A stretch of DNA of 64,000 bases from Nitrobacter sp039808345 (GCF_047824785.1 NZ_CP181167.1:310001-374000), one strand, 5' to 3'; shown: positions 18,473 to 27,783, counted from the stretch's first letter. Notes: generated by a model not told the origin, from the letters alone. Program-made: numbers and translations.

Positions 18473-21400
18473 GTGACAGCTAATCGGCCCACTATACGAG
18501 TTGGCTATCGATCCACCAGCCGCGCTCGCCCCGTCTGCGCAACCCGGACCTGCTCCGTCGGGCCGAGCGTTACCACTTTGCCGAATGGCTTCAAAAAGAG
18601 AGTTGACAACAACCCGCAATTAAAGGGCCGATTGACAGCCCAGGAACGTGCGTTCCGTGAACTCGTATCACCGGGCATTCTATCGCCGACGGAAGAAGCA
18701 ACGCGTATTGGCTTGCTAGCGGCTTCCGACGATGCGGGCGCGGCCGATGCCGAATTCGGTGCACGCTTCCAGAAAGCCCACGCCGCTGCTACCGATGATC
18801 TGGCCACGTACACCCGAGGACCACTGTGGGACCGAACACAGGTTGAGTTGACGTTGAAGCTGCTCGATGAGGCCGACACACCACCTTTCAGTATCAGCAA
18901 ACTTCCCCCGGCTTTGGAGGTCGCGCCAGAGATTACGCTTGTAGCGCCGCCGGGCACGGGAAAGACGACCACGGTGTTGCAATTCGCTCGCCATGTCCTT
19001 GCGAGCAGCACAATTGTTCCTCTGTATTTCCGGTTGGGCGATGTACCGGACGGAAACGACGGCCTGCTCGCGACGCTTTCGCGGCGTGCCGCATTCAAGG
19101 ATGTTGGCCACGATGACCTCGTGGCTCTTGCCGAGCGTGGGCGTCTGTTGCTCGCGCTGGACGGCTGGAACGAACTTGACGCAGCGGCCCGCAAGCGCAT
19201 TCGGCTCGATCTCGACCGCATTCGGCTCGACTGGCCCCATGTGCGTGTCGTGGCGACAACCCGCCGACAGGTGCTCGATGTGCCGATTGGAGGTCCACGC
19301 ATCGCGATTGAGTTGCTGTCGGAAGATCAGCAAATGGCTATCGCGAGAGCACAGTCCGGCGACGTGGGAATAAAGATTGTCGATGATGCTTGGCGCACCA
19401 GCGGCGTGCGCCAGCTTGTCGCAACGCCGCTGTATCTTTCCGTCCTCCTCGGGGGTGCTTCGCGCAGCGTACATCCGACCACAAAAGAAGAAGTCTTGCG
19501 ATTGTTCGTGGAACAACATGAATATGCAAGCGAGCACACCGAAAAGCTGAACGCGATATTGCTCGGTTGCCATGCCTCGGTTCTAAGGGCGCTGGCGCGT
19601 CAACTGAACGCTGCGTCATCGACGGCCATGGCTGAGTCCGAGGCTCGTCGGGTGGTTGTAGAGGCCCTGAACGAACTTCGCCAGCAGGGTCAGATGACCG
19701 GACAATTGGAGCCATCGACGGCATTGGACGTCCTGACGAGCCACCACGTTTTGATACGGTCTGGTTCGGGCAACGGCACAATCTCATTCCAGCACCAGCA
19801 ATTCCAAGAGTGGTTCGCCAGCTACGACGTGGAGGACCTGATGCGCAGGAGCGTAAGCGGTGACTCGGGCACGCAAGTTCAGTTGCGATCGGCTGTCCTC
19901 GATCAACCGGCATGGGAGGAGTCGGTTCTTTTTGCGGTCGAGCGAGTCTCGCGCGAAAAGGATGGAGTTACCATCATCGCGCATGCTGTTCGTCTTGCGC
20001 TCGCCATTGATCCAATGCTGGCGGCAGAAATGATTTATCGCTCGGGTACGGGGGTCTGGAAGTTGGTTAGCGCCGAAGTGATGGCCTTTGTCGATCGCTG
20101 GCATAAGCCCGGAGACGTTGACCGGGCGGTGCGCTTTATGATCATGACCGGGCGACCTGAATTCGCGCCGCGCATATGGCCGTTGGCTTCCAGCACGGAT
20201 TCTCAAATACAGCTTCCGACGTTGCGCATGGCTCCGCGCTTCCGGCATTCCGTGCTCGGAGTTGATCTCGTGTCGAAGGTGGCGTCGCTGAGGGACGATA
20301 CTCGTGAACACCTCCTCGCCTTGATCGCGGCCGAAAGCGGCGTCGATGGCATGGAACTGGCGACGGAGCTTGCCAAGGCAGATCCCAGCCCAAAGGTGCA
20401 AGCCGAGGTCGTTCAATGCTTGCTATTTCGCCGCGCGGAACGGCATGCCTCTGCTCTGCTTGCAGTCGCGCACGAGGAAACTTGGGCGCTGGTAGCTTCA
20501 CGCGGTTATGACGATGAAGTGACCAATCCGGTGACAACCAAACGGCTTGCACAAGAGCGCACCAAACTAATTGTAGCCGCGAAAACGCCAAGCGAGCGGT
20601 TGCGCTTTCTATTGGATTATTCGGCAGACGATCCTGATCTGGATGCGAAGATTGCGGCTGCGATTGCCGATCCCGAGTTTCCTGTGGAGTACGGGCAAGG
20701 CGGTTCATCATTGCATTTCGCGCAGGAGCGGGCACCTGCCGCTGTGCTGCAAGGAGTGAAGAGGCGCATCGAAGCAGGGCTCGAACTCCCGCTCCATACC
20801 GACGACTTCCTCGATCAACTCGACGTAGTTGATGATGGACCAATCGTTGCAGCCGTCCTCGATACGAGTAGGGACAGGCGCAGCGAGAACAAGGTTGCGG
20901 TTCTTGCCGGGCCCAAGACCACGGGAGCCTTGATCGACAAGTTTTTGGCATGCGCCGAAGCTCGTCGAGCCGACCGTGATAATAGGCAATTGACTGACGA
21001 TTATCACCGGCTCAAGGACCGAATCACGGCAACCCGGCCGTCTGCGTTTGTCGCATCGTTCATAGCGCGTGCAAACACCGTCGATTTGACACTTATTTAT
21101 ACTCTTTGCGACCTCGCTTCTGCGCACAGCTACACGAATGATAAAAATCGGGTCATTCCGCTCGATCCGAAAGAGAGAATCGCGCTGGTTGGCATTTTGC
21201 GGCGATGGGCGGAGTTCGTCTGCAATTCACCGGAATCGAGGCGATGGCACCTGTGCGAGGTATCGAATGCAATCGGACGCTTCGGCCTTCATGAAATCGT
21301 GTCCGAACTAACGCGGCTGCTTGATGAGGAACTGGCGAGGCTGGCGAAGGCCCGTGACGGCTATCTTGATGCGCGGCGGCGGGGTGATATTGAAGCAAGG

Positions 21401-22285
21401 TCTGGTGCTTCGATGCGATACAGCAATCAGTATCAGCACGCTTTTTCACTCATTGGAGGCGACGATGTCGCACACGCGGTCGTCAAGTATCTAGAGCATC
21501 CGGAGTTCGGGTTCGAGGCCGCCCTTGTTCTTAAACACGTCTCAGATAAGCAGCTAAAAATCCCGGAGCCGGATTTCTTTCGGCGCTGGCCGCGGTTTGA
21601 TGAAGTAGCAGCGGCACGCGCGGCAAGGATCGCAATACCCGTTGAACCCGCGAATAGCTACGCCAATCCGATCTGGGCCGCGATTGATCGCCTTGCTCGC
21701 CCAGAAAACGACAAGCCCAGCCAAGACCTGGCCATCAGGCTGTCCCGGATCGCGCTCTCGATGCCGCATCGCAATCAGGATGGCTTGATCGCGCGGGTGA
21801 TTGCCCTGCCGCAACCGCTCACATCAAAACGGGAATTGTTGGCTGCTGTGGCGATGGATGGGCAAGTCCTCGATGCGCACCTCGTCATGCGGGCCATTGA
21901 CGATTGGATCGCGGACGCCGGCACCGATCAGAGCAAGGCGTGGCACAAGCGGCAAAACGGATGGGAAATCGAACCGTGGCTGGAACTTCTGCCTTACACA
22001 GATAATCCGAATTTGGTGATCGAGGGCCTGGCGAAGGTCAGAGCGTTTTACCAGAGCGGTTGGGCGCAACGCTGGGAACGGGTTTTGACTGCGGTTGCAG
22101 TTATGCCGGGACCAAACGGCGAAGGGCTGCTTACCAAGCTCGCACGAGAGCACAGGGACATCGCAACTGATTTTGAATGGATGAAAGATTTTCTGCGACG
22201 CAACACAGCATCGGCCGCACTCTTGTATGGCGTCGCATGGTCGACCATCCAGAAGCCGACCACCCATGGGTCACAGAAAAACTGA
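18473..22285 (+). CDS. Large STAND/NACHT-type P-loop NTPase
   Basis: A protein of about 1270 residues with a signal-transducing P-loop NTPase core. Walker A is VAPPGTGKTTTVLQF at about residue 160, and Walker B is LLLALDGWNELD at about 224-235, the NACHT-like DGxxE form. An arginine-rich RVVATTRRQ sensor segment follows. The remaining 900 residues are helix-rich and lack recognisable catalytic motifs, likely a HEAT/TPR-like sensing region. This layout fits the STAND NTPases that act in antiphage defence (Avs and relatives). No N-terminal effector is seen. The 5' end is uncertain: the GTG at 18473 is only the longest start, and coding-like residues in another frame (LRNPDLLRRAERYHFAEW) end at 18605, so a frameshift or truncation next to IS110 is possible. 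Confidence 0.7.
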   Translation: MTANRPTIRVGYRSTSRARPVCATRTCSVGPSVTTLPNGFKKRVDNNPQLKGRLTAQERAFRELVSPGILSPTEEATRIGLLAASDDAGAADAEFGARFQKAHAAATDDLATYTRGPLWDRTQVELTLKLLDEADTPPFSISKLPPALEVAPEITLVAPPGTGKTTTVLQFARHVLASSTIVPLYFRLGDVPDGNDGLLATLSRRAAFKDVGHDDLVALAERGRLLLALDGWNELDAAARKRIRLDLDRIRLDWPHVRVVATTRRQVLDVPIGGPRIAIELLSEDQQMAIARAQSGDVGIKIVDDAWRTSGVRQLVATPLYLSVLLGGASRSVHPTTKEEVLRLFVEQHEYASEHTEKLNAILLGCHASVLRALARQLNAASSTAMAESEARRVVVEALNELRQQGQMTGQLEPSTALDVLTSHHVLIRSGSGNGTISFQHQQFQEWFASYDVEDLMRRSVSGDSGTQVQLRSAVLDQPAWEESVLFAVERVSREKDGVTIIAHAVRLALAIDPMLAAEMIYRSGTGVWKLVSAEVMAFVDRWHKPGDVDRAVRFMIMTGRPEFAPRIWPLASSTDSQIQLPTLRMAPRFRHSVLGVDLVSKVASLRDDTREHLLALIAAESGVDGMELATELAKADPSPKVQAEVVQCLLFRRAERHASALLAVAHEETWALVASRGYDDEVTNPVTTKRLAQERTKLIVAAKTPSERLRFLLDYSADDPDLDAKIAAAIADPEFPVEYGQGGSSLHFAQERAPAAVLQGVKRRIEAGLELPLHTDDFLDQLDVVDDGPIVAAVLDTSRDRRSENKVAVLAGPKTTGALIDKFLACAEARRADRDNRQLTDDYHRLKDRITATRPSAFVASFIARANTVDLTLIYTLCDLASAHSYTNDKNRVIPLDPKERIALVGILRRWAEFVCNSPESRRWHLCEVSNAIGRFGLHEIVSELTRLLDEELARLAKARDGYLDARRRGDIEARSGASMRYSNQYQHAFSLIGGDDVAHAVVKYLEHPEFGFEAALVLKHVSDKQLKIPEPDFFRRWPRFDEVAAARAARIAIPVEPANSYANPIWAAIDRLARPENDKPSQDLAIRLSRIALSMPHRNQDGLIARVIALPQPLTSKRELLAAVAMDGQVLDAHLVMRAIDDWIADAGTDQSKAWHKRQNGWEIEPWLELLPYTDNPNLVIEGLAKVRAFYQSGWAQRWERVLTAVAVMPGPNGEGLLTKLAREHRDIATDFEWMKDFLRRNTASAALLYGVAWSTIQKPTTHGSQKN

Positions 22286-22533
22286 TCCGGGAATCCTGGA
22301 CCGCCCCTCAATCGCACAAGTCTGCCAAAGTAGTGTCAGGCTCAGGACTCATTGCTGCCGCGCACGGCGACAAGAATTCGGTCATTCGTTTACCGGACGA
22401 TCTTCAGGCGTTCATCGCGATCCACCTCGACGATGAGCAGTGCAAATTTCTTGCCGCGCAGAACGTCGCGGACGTAATACCAAATCTCGGAGAGCGTGAC
22501 TCTGTATGGCTTTTCGAATCAGCGGCGGGCTGA
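22286..22533 (+). other. Unassigned open stretch between STAND gene and IS630
   Basis: A plus-strand frame continues to 22533 with DLQAFIAIHLDDEQCKF and ADVIPNLGERDSVWLF. No family was recognised and no good start exists outside the STAND gene. It may be the 5' part of a small gene cut by the IS630 element that follows, or the remains of the STAND C-terminus. Confidence 0.3.
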
Positions 22534-22562
22534 TTCAAGATGGCGAACGAGGGAGGTTCGCC

Positions 22563-23623
22563 ATGTCGCCCCTGCCACTGCGAGCTGATTTCAACGCATA
22601 GACGACACGGTCCGCTGCCAGGCGGTTGAAAGACGGGCCGCAGGCGCGGCGACTTCTGGCTCTGGCCGCAATCTACGACGGTGCGACGCGGACGGAAGCA
22701 GCCAGGATCGGCGGAGTTGGCGTGCAAATTGTTCGCGATTGGGTGATGAAGTTCAACGCCCTCGGCCCGGACGGGCTTTTTGATCGCAAGGCGCCCGGTC
22801 AGCCGTCTCGGCTCGCGGACGAGCATCGTCAGGCGTTGGCTGCTGTGATCGAAAGCGGGCCGATCCCTGCCATTCACGGCGTTGTCCGTTGGCGCATCAT
22901 CGATCTCTGCCAGTGGCTGTATGAGGAGTTCATGATCACCGTCTCCAAGCAGACTCTGAGCCGGGAGCTGCGAGGCATGGGCTATCGCAAACTCTCCGCT
23001 CGTCCGCGTCATCATGCGCAAGCCAAGGGCGCGATCGAGAATTTTAAAAAACTTTCCCCGCCCGAGTGGCAGAAATTGCCAAGGACAAGAGCGTCGATCC
23101 AGCCGATACAGAAATATGGTTTGGCGACGAGGCGCGCATCGACCAGAAGAACAAGATCACGCGTCGCCGGGCGCTGCGCGGAACGCGGCCTTCGGCGCCA
23201 CGCGACCAGCGAACCGCTTCCACTTACATCTTCGGTACGATCTGCCCGAAGGACGGCAAGGGCGCCGCCCTCGTCCTGCCCGCATGCAACACCGAGGCGA
23301 TGAACTTGCATCTGGCCGAAATCGCGACCGAGGTCGCGCCAAGCAAGCATGTCATTCTGCTGCTCGACCAGGCCGGCTGGCACCTGTCGAGCCGGTTGAT
23401 CGTTCCATCCAACATCACGATCCTGCCGCTGCCAGCGAAATGCCCGGAACTTAATCCGCAGGAAAACGTCTGGCAGTTCATACGCGACAACTGGCTGTCG
23501 AACCGCGTGTTCAAGTCCTACGAAGATATCGTCGATCACTGCTGCTTCGCCTGGAACAGGCTAATCGATCAACCTTGGCGCATTATGTGCATCGGAATGC
23601 GTGATTGGGCTTACCGGTTTTGA
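22563..23623 (+). pseudogene. IS630-family transposase, frameshift product, with early TAG
   Basis: Two frames together make a full IS630 transposase. The first holds the helix-turn-helix part (EAARIGGVGVQIVRDWVMKF, then LYEEFMITVSKQTLSREL) up to GAIENFKK. After the A-AAA-AAC run at 23046-23052 a -1 shift enters the second frame, giving FPARVAEIAKDKS, then IWFGDEARIDQKNKITRR, ILLLDQAGWHLS and LNPQENVWQFIRDNWL, the DDE core. Many close relatives use exactly such a programmed shift. The family N-terminus (MSPLPLRADFNA) is present from 22563 but runs into TAG at 22599-22601 where relatives have Tyr. Translation could restart only downstream, so the gene is probably inactive. Confidence 0.75.
23046..23052 (+). 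other. Slippery heptamer for -1 frameshifting in IS630
   Basis: Sequence AAAAAAC in the zero frame as AAA AAA C. Shifting back one base joins the helix-turn-helix frame to the catalytic frame without losing conserved residues. Confidence 0.6.
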
Positions 23624-23635
23624 TCAGCGAGTCTT

Positions 23636-23779
23636 GATATTATTCCTCAGCTGAAAAGGTTTCGGCAGACTGGCGCGACCGAGCTTGAAGCATGGGAGAA
23701 GCGGACAGGTCGGAGATTTTTGCCGCCGAAGCCGGATGACGAAAAGCGTGCTGACGAAAACCAGTTGGAAATGCGATGA
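23636..23779 (+). pseudogene. 3' end of an unidentified gene, cut by IS630
   Basis: Just right of the IS630 element an open frame gives DIIPQLKRFRQTGATELE, then AWEKRTGRRFLPPKPDDE and a stop at 23779. The residues look coding (charged, no rare pattern) but no family was recognised. The 5' part is missing. It may belong with the unassigned stretch left of the element. Confidence 0.35.
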
Positions 23780-23930
23780 CCGTTCAACCGCACATTCTCC
23801 GACGATACGTCATTGAACGTGCCAATGGCCGGACGCCGCGCCTGTCCGCTGCGCTTTGCGCTTTCGGAACGACAGGAATGTTTCCGACAGGAAAGACCAC
23901 CGACGCGGGTTTATTCTGGATGCGTTCCGC

Positions 23931-25130
23931 TCACCGCTTCGAATCCTTCACCAGCGATGCCGTCTTCGGATCGTAGATGTAGCCCGTGATCGTCCCATCC
24001 TTGATGCGCTCGACGGCTTCATCGATCACGAACAGCGGCACCAGAAACCATTCGCGGGGGACAACAGGATTCCCGAAACGGTCTTTGATCTCGATATCGA
24101 GCCTAGCGGAACCGAAAATCCGATGGATCAGGTTCTCGAATTTCACGCGGCTGACGTTGGAGAGCTTGTAGGTGGCGATGATGTCCACATCGGCCATCAG
24201 AAAGGTGGGATCGAGGCGGGCATTCGCAACGCGGGTTTCGATCTTGCCGCCCGTGACGCCGACCTTGTGCAGGACGTCGCGGTTGGCGGCGACCGCGGGA
24301 TGATCGGATTTGCTCCGCAGTACGTAGATCGTGCCGCTCGCCAGATCGTCGTCCTCGCTCTCTCCCGCGAAAAGCGGCCCTGCAACGGGATCGGTGATCC
24401 GTCGACCCGCTTCGTCGCGATGAAGGGCGCGCTGGAGCGAGCGCAGCAGGACGTCGCTTTCCGTTCCGTTGTCGTAGATCACCCGCAACCGGCTGTCGCG
24501 ACGATCATACTGCGAGATGAATTCCTTTCCGACGTCCGCAACATAGGCGACTTGTCCACCGACGATGAAGAATTCACCTTTCTGAATTTCGGCCATGGTC
24601 TGAAAGGGACGCGTTTCCCGGATACCGGCTGAAAGTTCGCGTCGTGCTTGCTCGAACAGCGGCTTGAACGTGTCGAAGTCTTCGCATTTTTCCCGATTGG
24701 CGATCTCCTCGGCCGCGCGCTTTTCCGCGGAAGATCGGACGTGCCGAAGCTCCGTGATGTCGTCGGACGCCATGGCGTCGACGCCGAGTTGCGCCAGAAG
24801 TTCGTCATCGTCGATGTCGGGGACGATGTCGACCGGCGCAGGCGCAGTCCCCGCCAAGAGTCCTTGGTGATCAAGGGGTTCGATTACCGCGCGGCAATCG
24901 GCCTGCGCACGCAGCCGATCGAGGCGAACGGCGTAAAGACGTTCGAAGATATCGCGGTCCTCGCCATGCTGCGGGGCGCGGCCATGCTGGTCGACGAACC
25001 GCTGAAGCTCCTCGAACCCGGCGATAATCCGTTCCTCGCGCGGCGACCGGCTGGATTCCTTCTTCGTCTCGGTTTCGACGCCAAGCTCGGCAAGAAGCTC
25101 ATCATCCTCGTCGGTGAATCCTTTAGGCAC
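23931..25130 (-). CDS. GIY-YIG family nuclease
   Basis: A 399-residue protein, last gene of the methyltransferase-ParDE-helicase operon. The N-terminal half is charged and helical and has two similar short motifs (DEDDELLAELGVE and DIDDDELLAQLGVD), perhaps a tandem repeat for protein contact. The C-terminal part has the GIY-YIG/T5orf172-like core: GTIYVLRSKSDHPAV, then VLHKVGVTGGKIETRVANA and IATYKLSNVSRVKFENLIHRIF, with the catalytic-type Arg and Glu. The start is a GTG at 25130 that overlaps the end of the helicase frame by 8 bases, so the two are coupled. It is complete, although the helicase before it is frameshifted. Likely function is DNA cleavage in a defence system. Confidence 0.8.
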   Translation of the reverse strand: MPKGFTDEDDELLAELGVETETKKESSRSPREERIIAGFEELQRFVDQHGRAPQHGEDRDIFERLYAVRLDRLRAQADCRAVIEPLDHQGLLAGTAPAPVDIVPDIDDDELLAQLGVDAMASDDITELRHVRSSAEKRAAEEIANREKCEDFDTFKPLFEQARRELSAGIRETRPFQTMAEIQKGEFFIVGGQVAYVADVGKEFISQYDRRDSRLRVIYDNGTESDVLLRSLQRALHRDEAGRRITDPVAGPLFAGESEDDDLASGTIYVLRSKSDHPAVAANRDVLHKVGVTGGKIETRVANARLDPTFLMADVDIIATYKLSNVSRVKFENLIHRIFGSARLDIEIKDRFGNPVVPREWFLVPLFVIDEAVERIKDGTITGYIYDPKTASLVKDSKR

Positions 25131-27187
25131 GCGCGGCCTCCGCCTTCATCCGCTGAAGGAAGGCCACACCCTCGGCCATGCGCTTTTCCCATGCGTCCGG
25201 CGAGGTGATCGAAGGCAACCGGCCGCGCTCCTGCTTGAACTTCAGGGCACGCCGGGCCAGTTCGCGCGCCTCCTCGATGGTGAGGTTGATCCGCTTGGCC
25301 CCGATCACCGCCGCGACCTGCTTCAGGCTCTCCTCGCTCATAGTCTTGGCGAGGATGGCATAGGCTTCGCCGAACGGATTGATCCGGTCGATCAGTCGAT
25401 GTCCAAGTCACGCACGTCCATGGCAAACTTGCGGACGCCATCGACAAAGGCGGTGTTCGGGCTCTTGTCTCCATCGCCGCCGAAAGCAGCCTCCTTGGCC
25501 TTCTGTGTGAGATTGAGCGCCGCAACGGCGTGCTGACGCACGGCCTCCTGATCCTCCTCGGTCAGTTCCGGATACTTGTCCTTGACGATCTTGCCCATCC
25601 GGAGCTGCGTCAGTTCCTCTGCTAAGGTTTCGCCGCCCGCGTGTTCCCCGTCGAACAAGCCTCGCGCAATCGTGGTCTTGTCCTGTACGAAGGCGGCAAT
25701 TACTTCGTTCAAATCCTGCTGGCAGATGCGCTGCGCTTCCTCGCTTTTCGGCGTCACGAGTCCCTTGATCTCGATCTGGAACTGCCCCGTTTGCTCGTTG
25801 AATCCGACGTTGCACTTGCCTGGATCATAGTCGCCCTCACCGTAATCGAATCCCTCGACAGGTCCGCTTTGCGGGTTCTTGGGCTTGAACTCGAAACGCG
25901 GCGCCAGAACCTGTTCCATGAGCAGGCTGGCAGCAATGGCTTTCAACGTGTCGTTGACGGCTTCGGTGACCGCTTCCTCGGAGGCGTCCGGCTCGGCGAT
26001 CAGGTTGGTGAAGCGTGCGCGGGTCTTGCCCGGCGCATCGCGGGTGGCACGGCCGATAATCTGCACGATTTCGGTGAGCGATGAGCGATAGCTGACAGTG
26101 AGCGCGTGCTCGCACCAGATCCAGTCGAATCCTTCCTTGGCCATGCCAAGGGCGATGATGATGTCGACGTGATCGCGGTTGTTCTTTTGCGATGAATCCT
26201 TCAACGCGGCAGATACGCGGTCGCGTTTCGCGGAATCGTCATCCACAAGATCGGCAATCCGCAGGACGCGGCCGTCCGGCGTCTTGACCAGCTGAAATCC
26301 GGTGGCGTCGTCGGTGCCCTGCCATTCGCCCAGTTCGTCGATGATGTGCTCGACTTCCCGGATTTTGTCCTTGGTGCTTTCGCGCGAATTCACGCTCGGG
26401 ATGTGGATGATGGTTTTCTCGGAAGGATCGAGCGCTTTCAAAAGATCGTCGGTGTAAGGGCCATTGTAAAAGCAATAACCGATGTCGAGCGATTTCAGAT
26501 ACTGATAGCCGTTGAGTTGCTGGTAATAGGTATAGGTGACGGAATGAATTTCGCTTCGTCCTGCGGCGTCAGAACGGCTTCGGCATCGCCCCGGAAATAA
26601 GACCCCGTCATCGCGACGATATGCACCCTGTCGCGGGCGATGAACGCGCCGAGATGGCTGCCGAGTTTGTTGTCCGGATTGGCGGAGACGTGATGGAATT
26701 CGTCGACTGCGATCAGCCGATCGTCGAATGCCTCGACGCCGAACCGGTCCACCGCGAAACGGAAGGTGGCATGGGTGCAGACCAGCACCTTGTCGTCGCT
26801 CTTGAGGAACGCCTCGACCGAATTGACCTTGCCGCCGTTGTCGCTCCCCGGCGCGTCGCACAGATTCCATTTCGGCTCGACCGTCCAGTCGGACCAGAAA
26901 CCGAATTTGCTCAGCGGCTCATTATGGAAACTGGCGCCGATGGATTTCTCCGGAACGACGATAATGGCCTGCTTCCGTCCCTGATTGGCGAGCTTGTCGA
27001 GGGCGATGAACATCAGCGCGCGGCTCTTGCCGGAGGCTGGCGGCGACTTGATGAGCAGATACTGCTCGCCGCGCTTCTCGAAGGCGGCCTCCTGCATCGG
27101 CCGCATTCCCAGCGCGTTGACCTTGGTCGACGCCCCGTTGCGGGCGTAGGTGACGGAGACGGCGGGAATGGGCGCGGCCGTGGTCAT
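25123..27187 (-). pseudogene. DEAD/DEAH-box helicase with two frameshifts
   Basis: A superfamily 2 helicase spread over three frames. The first part starts at 27187 (MTTAAPIPAVSVTYARNG) and has Walker A SPPASGKSRALM (residues 48-59), DEFHH (162-166) and AMTGSYF (192-198). After DEAKF, near 26542, the frame changes to SVTYTYYQQLNGYQYLKSL, ALGMAKEGFDWIWCEHAL and VQIIGRATRDAPGK (motif VI). At 25392 a stop follows DVRDLDID; restoring one C (GACTGATC from GACCTGATC) would read on into LIDRINPFGEAYAIL and SEESLKQVAAVIGAKRINL up to 25123. All motifs are kept, so the damage is recent or a sequencing artefact. The start overlaps the ParE stop by 4 bases. Confidence 0.85.
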
Positions 27188-27498
27188 GATCGGGATGTCT
27201 CGTTTCGGCGTTCGGCAAGAGCGCGCACAAGATCGCGCGCGCCATGGAGGACGGCAAGGATCGTCATCGTGTCTGCGGCGACCTGATAGACGATCAGGTA
27301 AGGCAATCCCGCAACCGGGATTTCGCGGGTGTCCGGCAAACGGCCGACATGGCCCATGTCGGGTAGATCGATCAGATGCTCGGTAGCGGAAACGATCGCG
27401 CGAAAAACCTTTTCCGCGGCGGCGGGACTGTCGAGCGCGATGTAGTCGATGATGCCGTCGAGGTCGCTCGCGGCCGCCCGCGTGACGACGAGGCGCAT
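27184..27498 (-). CDS. parE: RelE/ParE-family toxin
   Basis: A 104-residue toxin of a type II toxin-antitoxin pair. It begins MRLVVTRAAASDLDGIIDYI, continues with LPDMGHVGRLPDTREIPVAGL and PYLIVYQVAADTMTILAVLHGARD, the standard ParE fold with its R-x-x-PV-x-x-x-PYLI-x-Y pattern. ParE toxins usually poison DNA gyrase. The ATG at 27498 is shared with the antitoxin stop (TGATG). The 3' end overlaps the helicase start (ATGA). The pair is thus inside the operon, not beside it. Confidence 0.9.
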   Translation of the reverse strand: MRLVVTRAAASDLDGIIDYIALDSPAAAEKVFRAIVSATEHLIDLPDMGHVGRLPDTREIPVAGLPYLIVYQVAADTMTILAVLHGARDLVRALAERRNETSRS

Positions 27499-27755
27499 CA
27501 ACGCTTCCAGCCGTGCTTTCCGGCAATGGTGGCGAAGACGTCACCGGCAGGCTCGACGCGGCCCGCGCGGGCATCTTCGAGCCCGGCCTTGATCCGCTCG
27601 ACCTGCCACGCGTTGGCATCGAGATATTGCTGGATCGCCTGGTTGATGACGTAATTGCGGGAGCGATCCATCGCGCTGGCGAGCGCGTCGATCTCGTCCA
27701 CCGTTTCCTTCGCGGTGCGGATCGTGACCGGCGCCGTGGCGGCTTCCTGGCTCAT
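27498..27755 (-). CDS. parD: CopG/ParD-family ribbon-helix-helix antitoxin
   Basis: An 85-residue antitoxin. The start at 27755 (MSQEAATAPVTIRTAKETV) gives the usual N-terminal ribbon-helix-helix: VTIRTAKETVDEIDALASAM, then SRNYVINQAIQQYLD. The C-terminal segment (RIKAGLEDARAGRVE) should wrap around the toxin. A longer frame from 27785 would overlap three operator-like repeats and is unlikely. It likely represses its own promoter through those repeats. Confidence 0.9.
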   Translation of the reverse strand: MSQEAATAPVTIRTAKETVDEIDALASAMDRSRNYVINQAIQQYLDANAWQVERIKAGLEDARAGRVEPAGDVFATIAGKHGWKR

Positions 27756-27757
27756 GT

Positions 27758-27783
27758 GTAATCTCCTGTAATCACAGGTAATC
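27758..27783 (-). promoter_or_regulatory. Three GATTAC repeats, candidate ParD operator
   Basis: On the minus strand GATTAC occurs three times at exactly 10-bp steps (plus-strand GTAATC at 27758, 27768, 27778), ending two bases before the parD ATG. The array overlaps the methyltransferase stop codon. One copy per helical turn fits cooperative binding of ribbon-helix-helix dimers on one face of the DNA. Confidence 0.6.

Larger units (their letters stand above)
22534..23631 (+). mobile_element. IS630-family insertion sequence
   Basis: The left end is placed near 22534 (CTGATTCAAGATGG) and the right end near 23631 (complement CTGATCAAAACCGG), with only about 8-10 matching bases, so the ends are approximate. 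The usual TA target duplication is not obvious. A GGCGAAC / GTTCGCC hairpin lies just before the transposase start. The element carries one two-phase transposase gene. Confidence 0.6.

Noticed and set aside
23776..23976. Small plus-strand frame (66 residues) after the IS630 element
   Set aside because: Overlaps the 3' end of the nuclease gene and has no recognisable motif.
27758..27783. GTAATC array as a CRISPR or minisatellite
   Set aside because: Only three 6-bp units with 4-bp spacers; the position before parD fits an operator instead.
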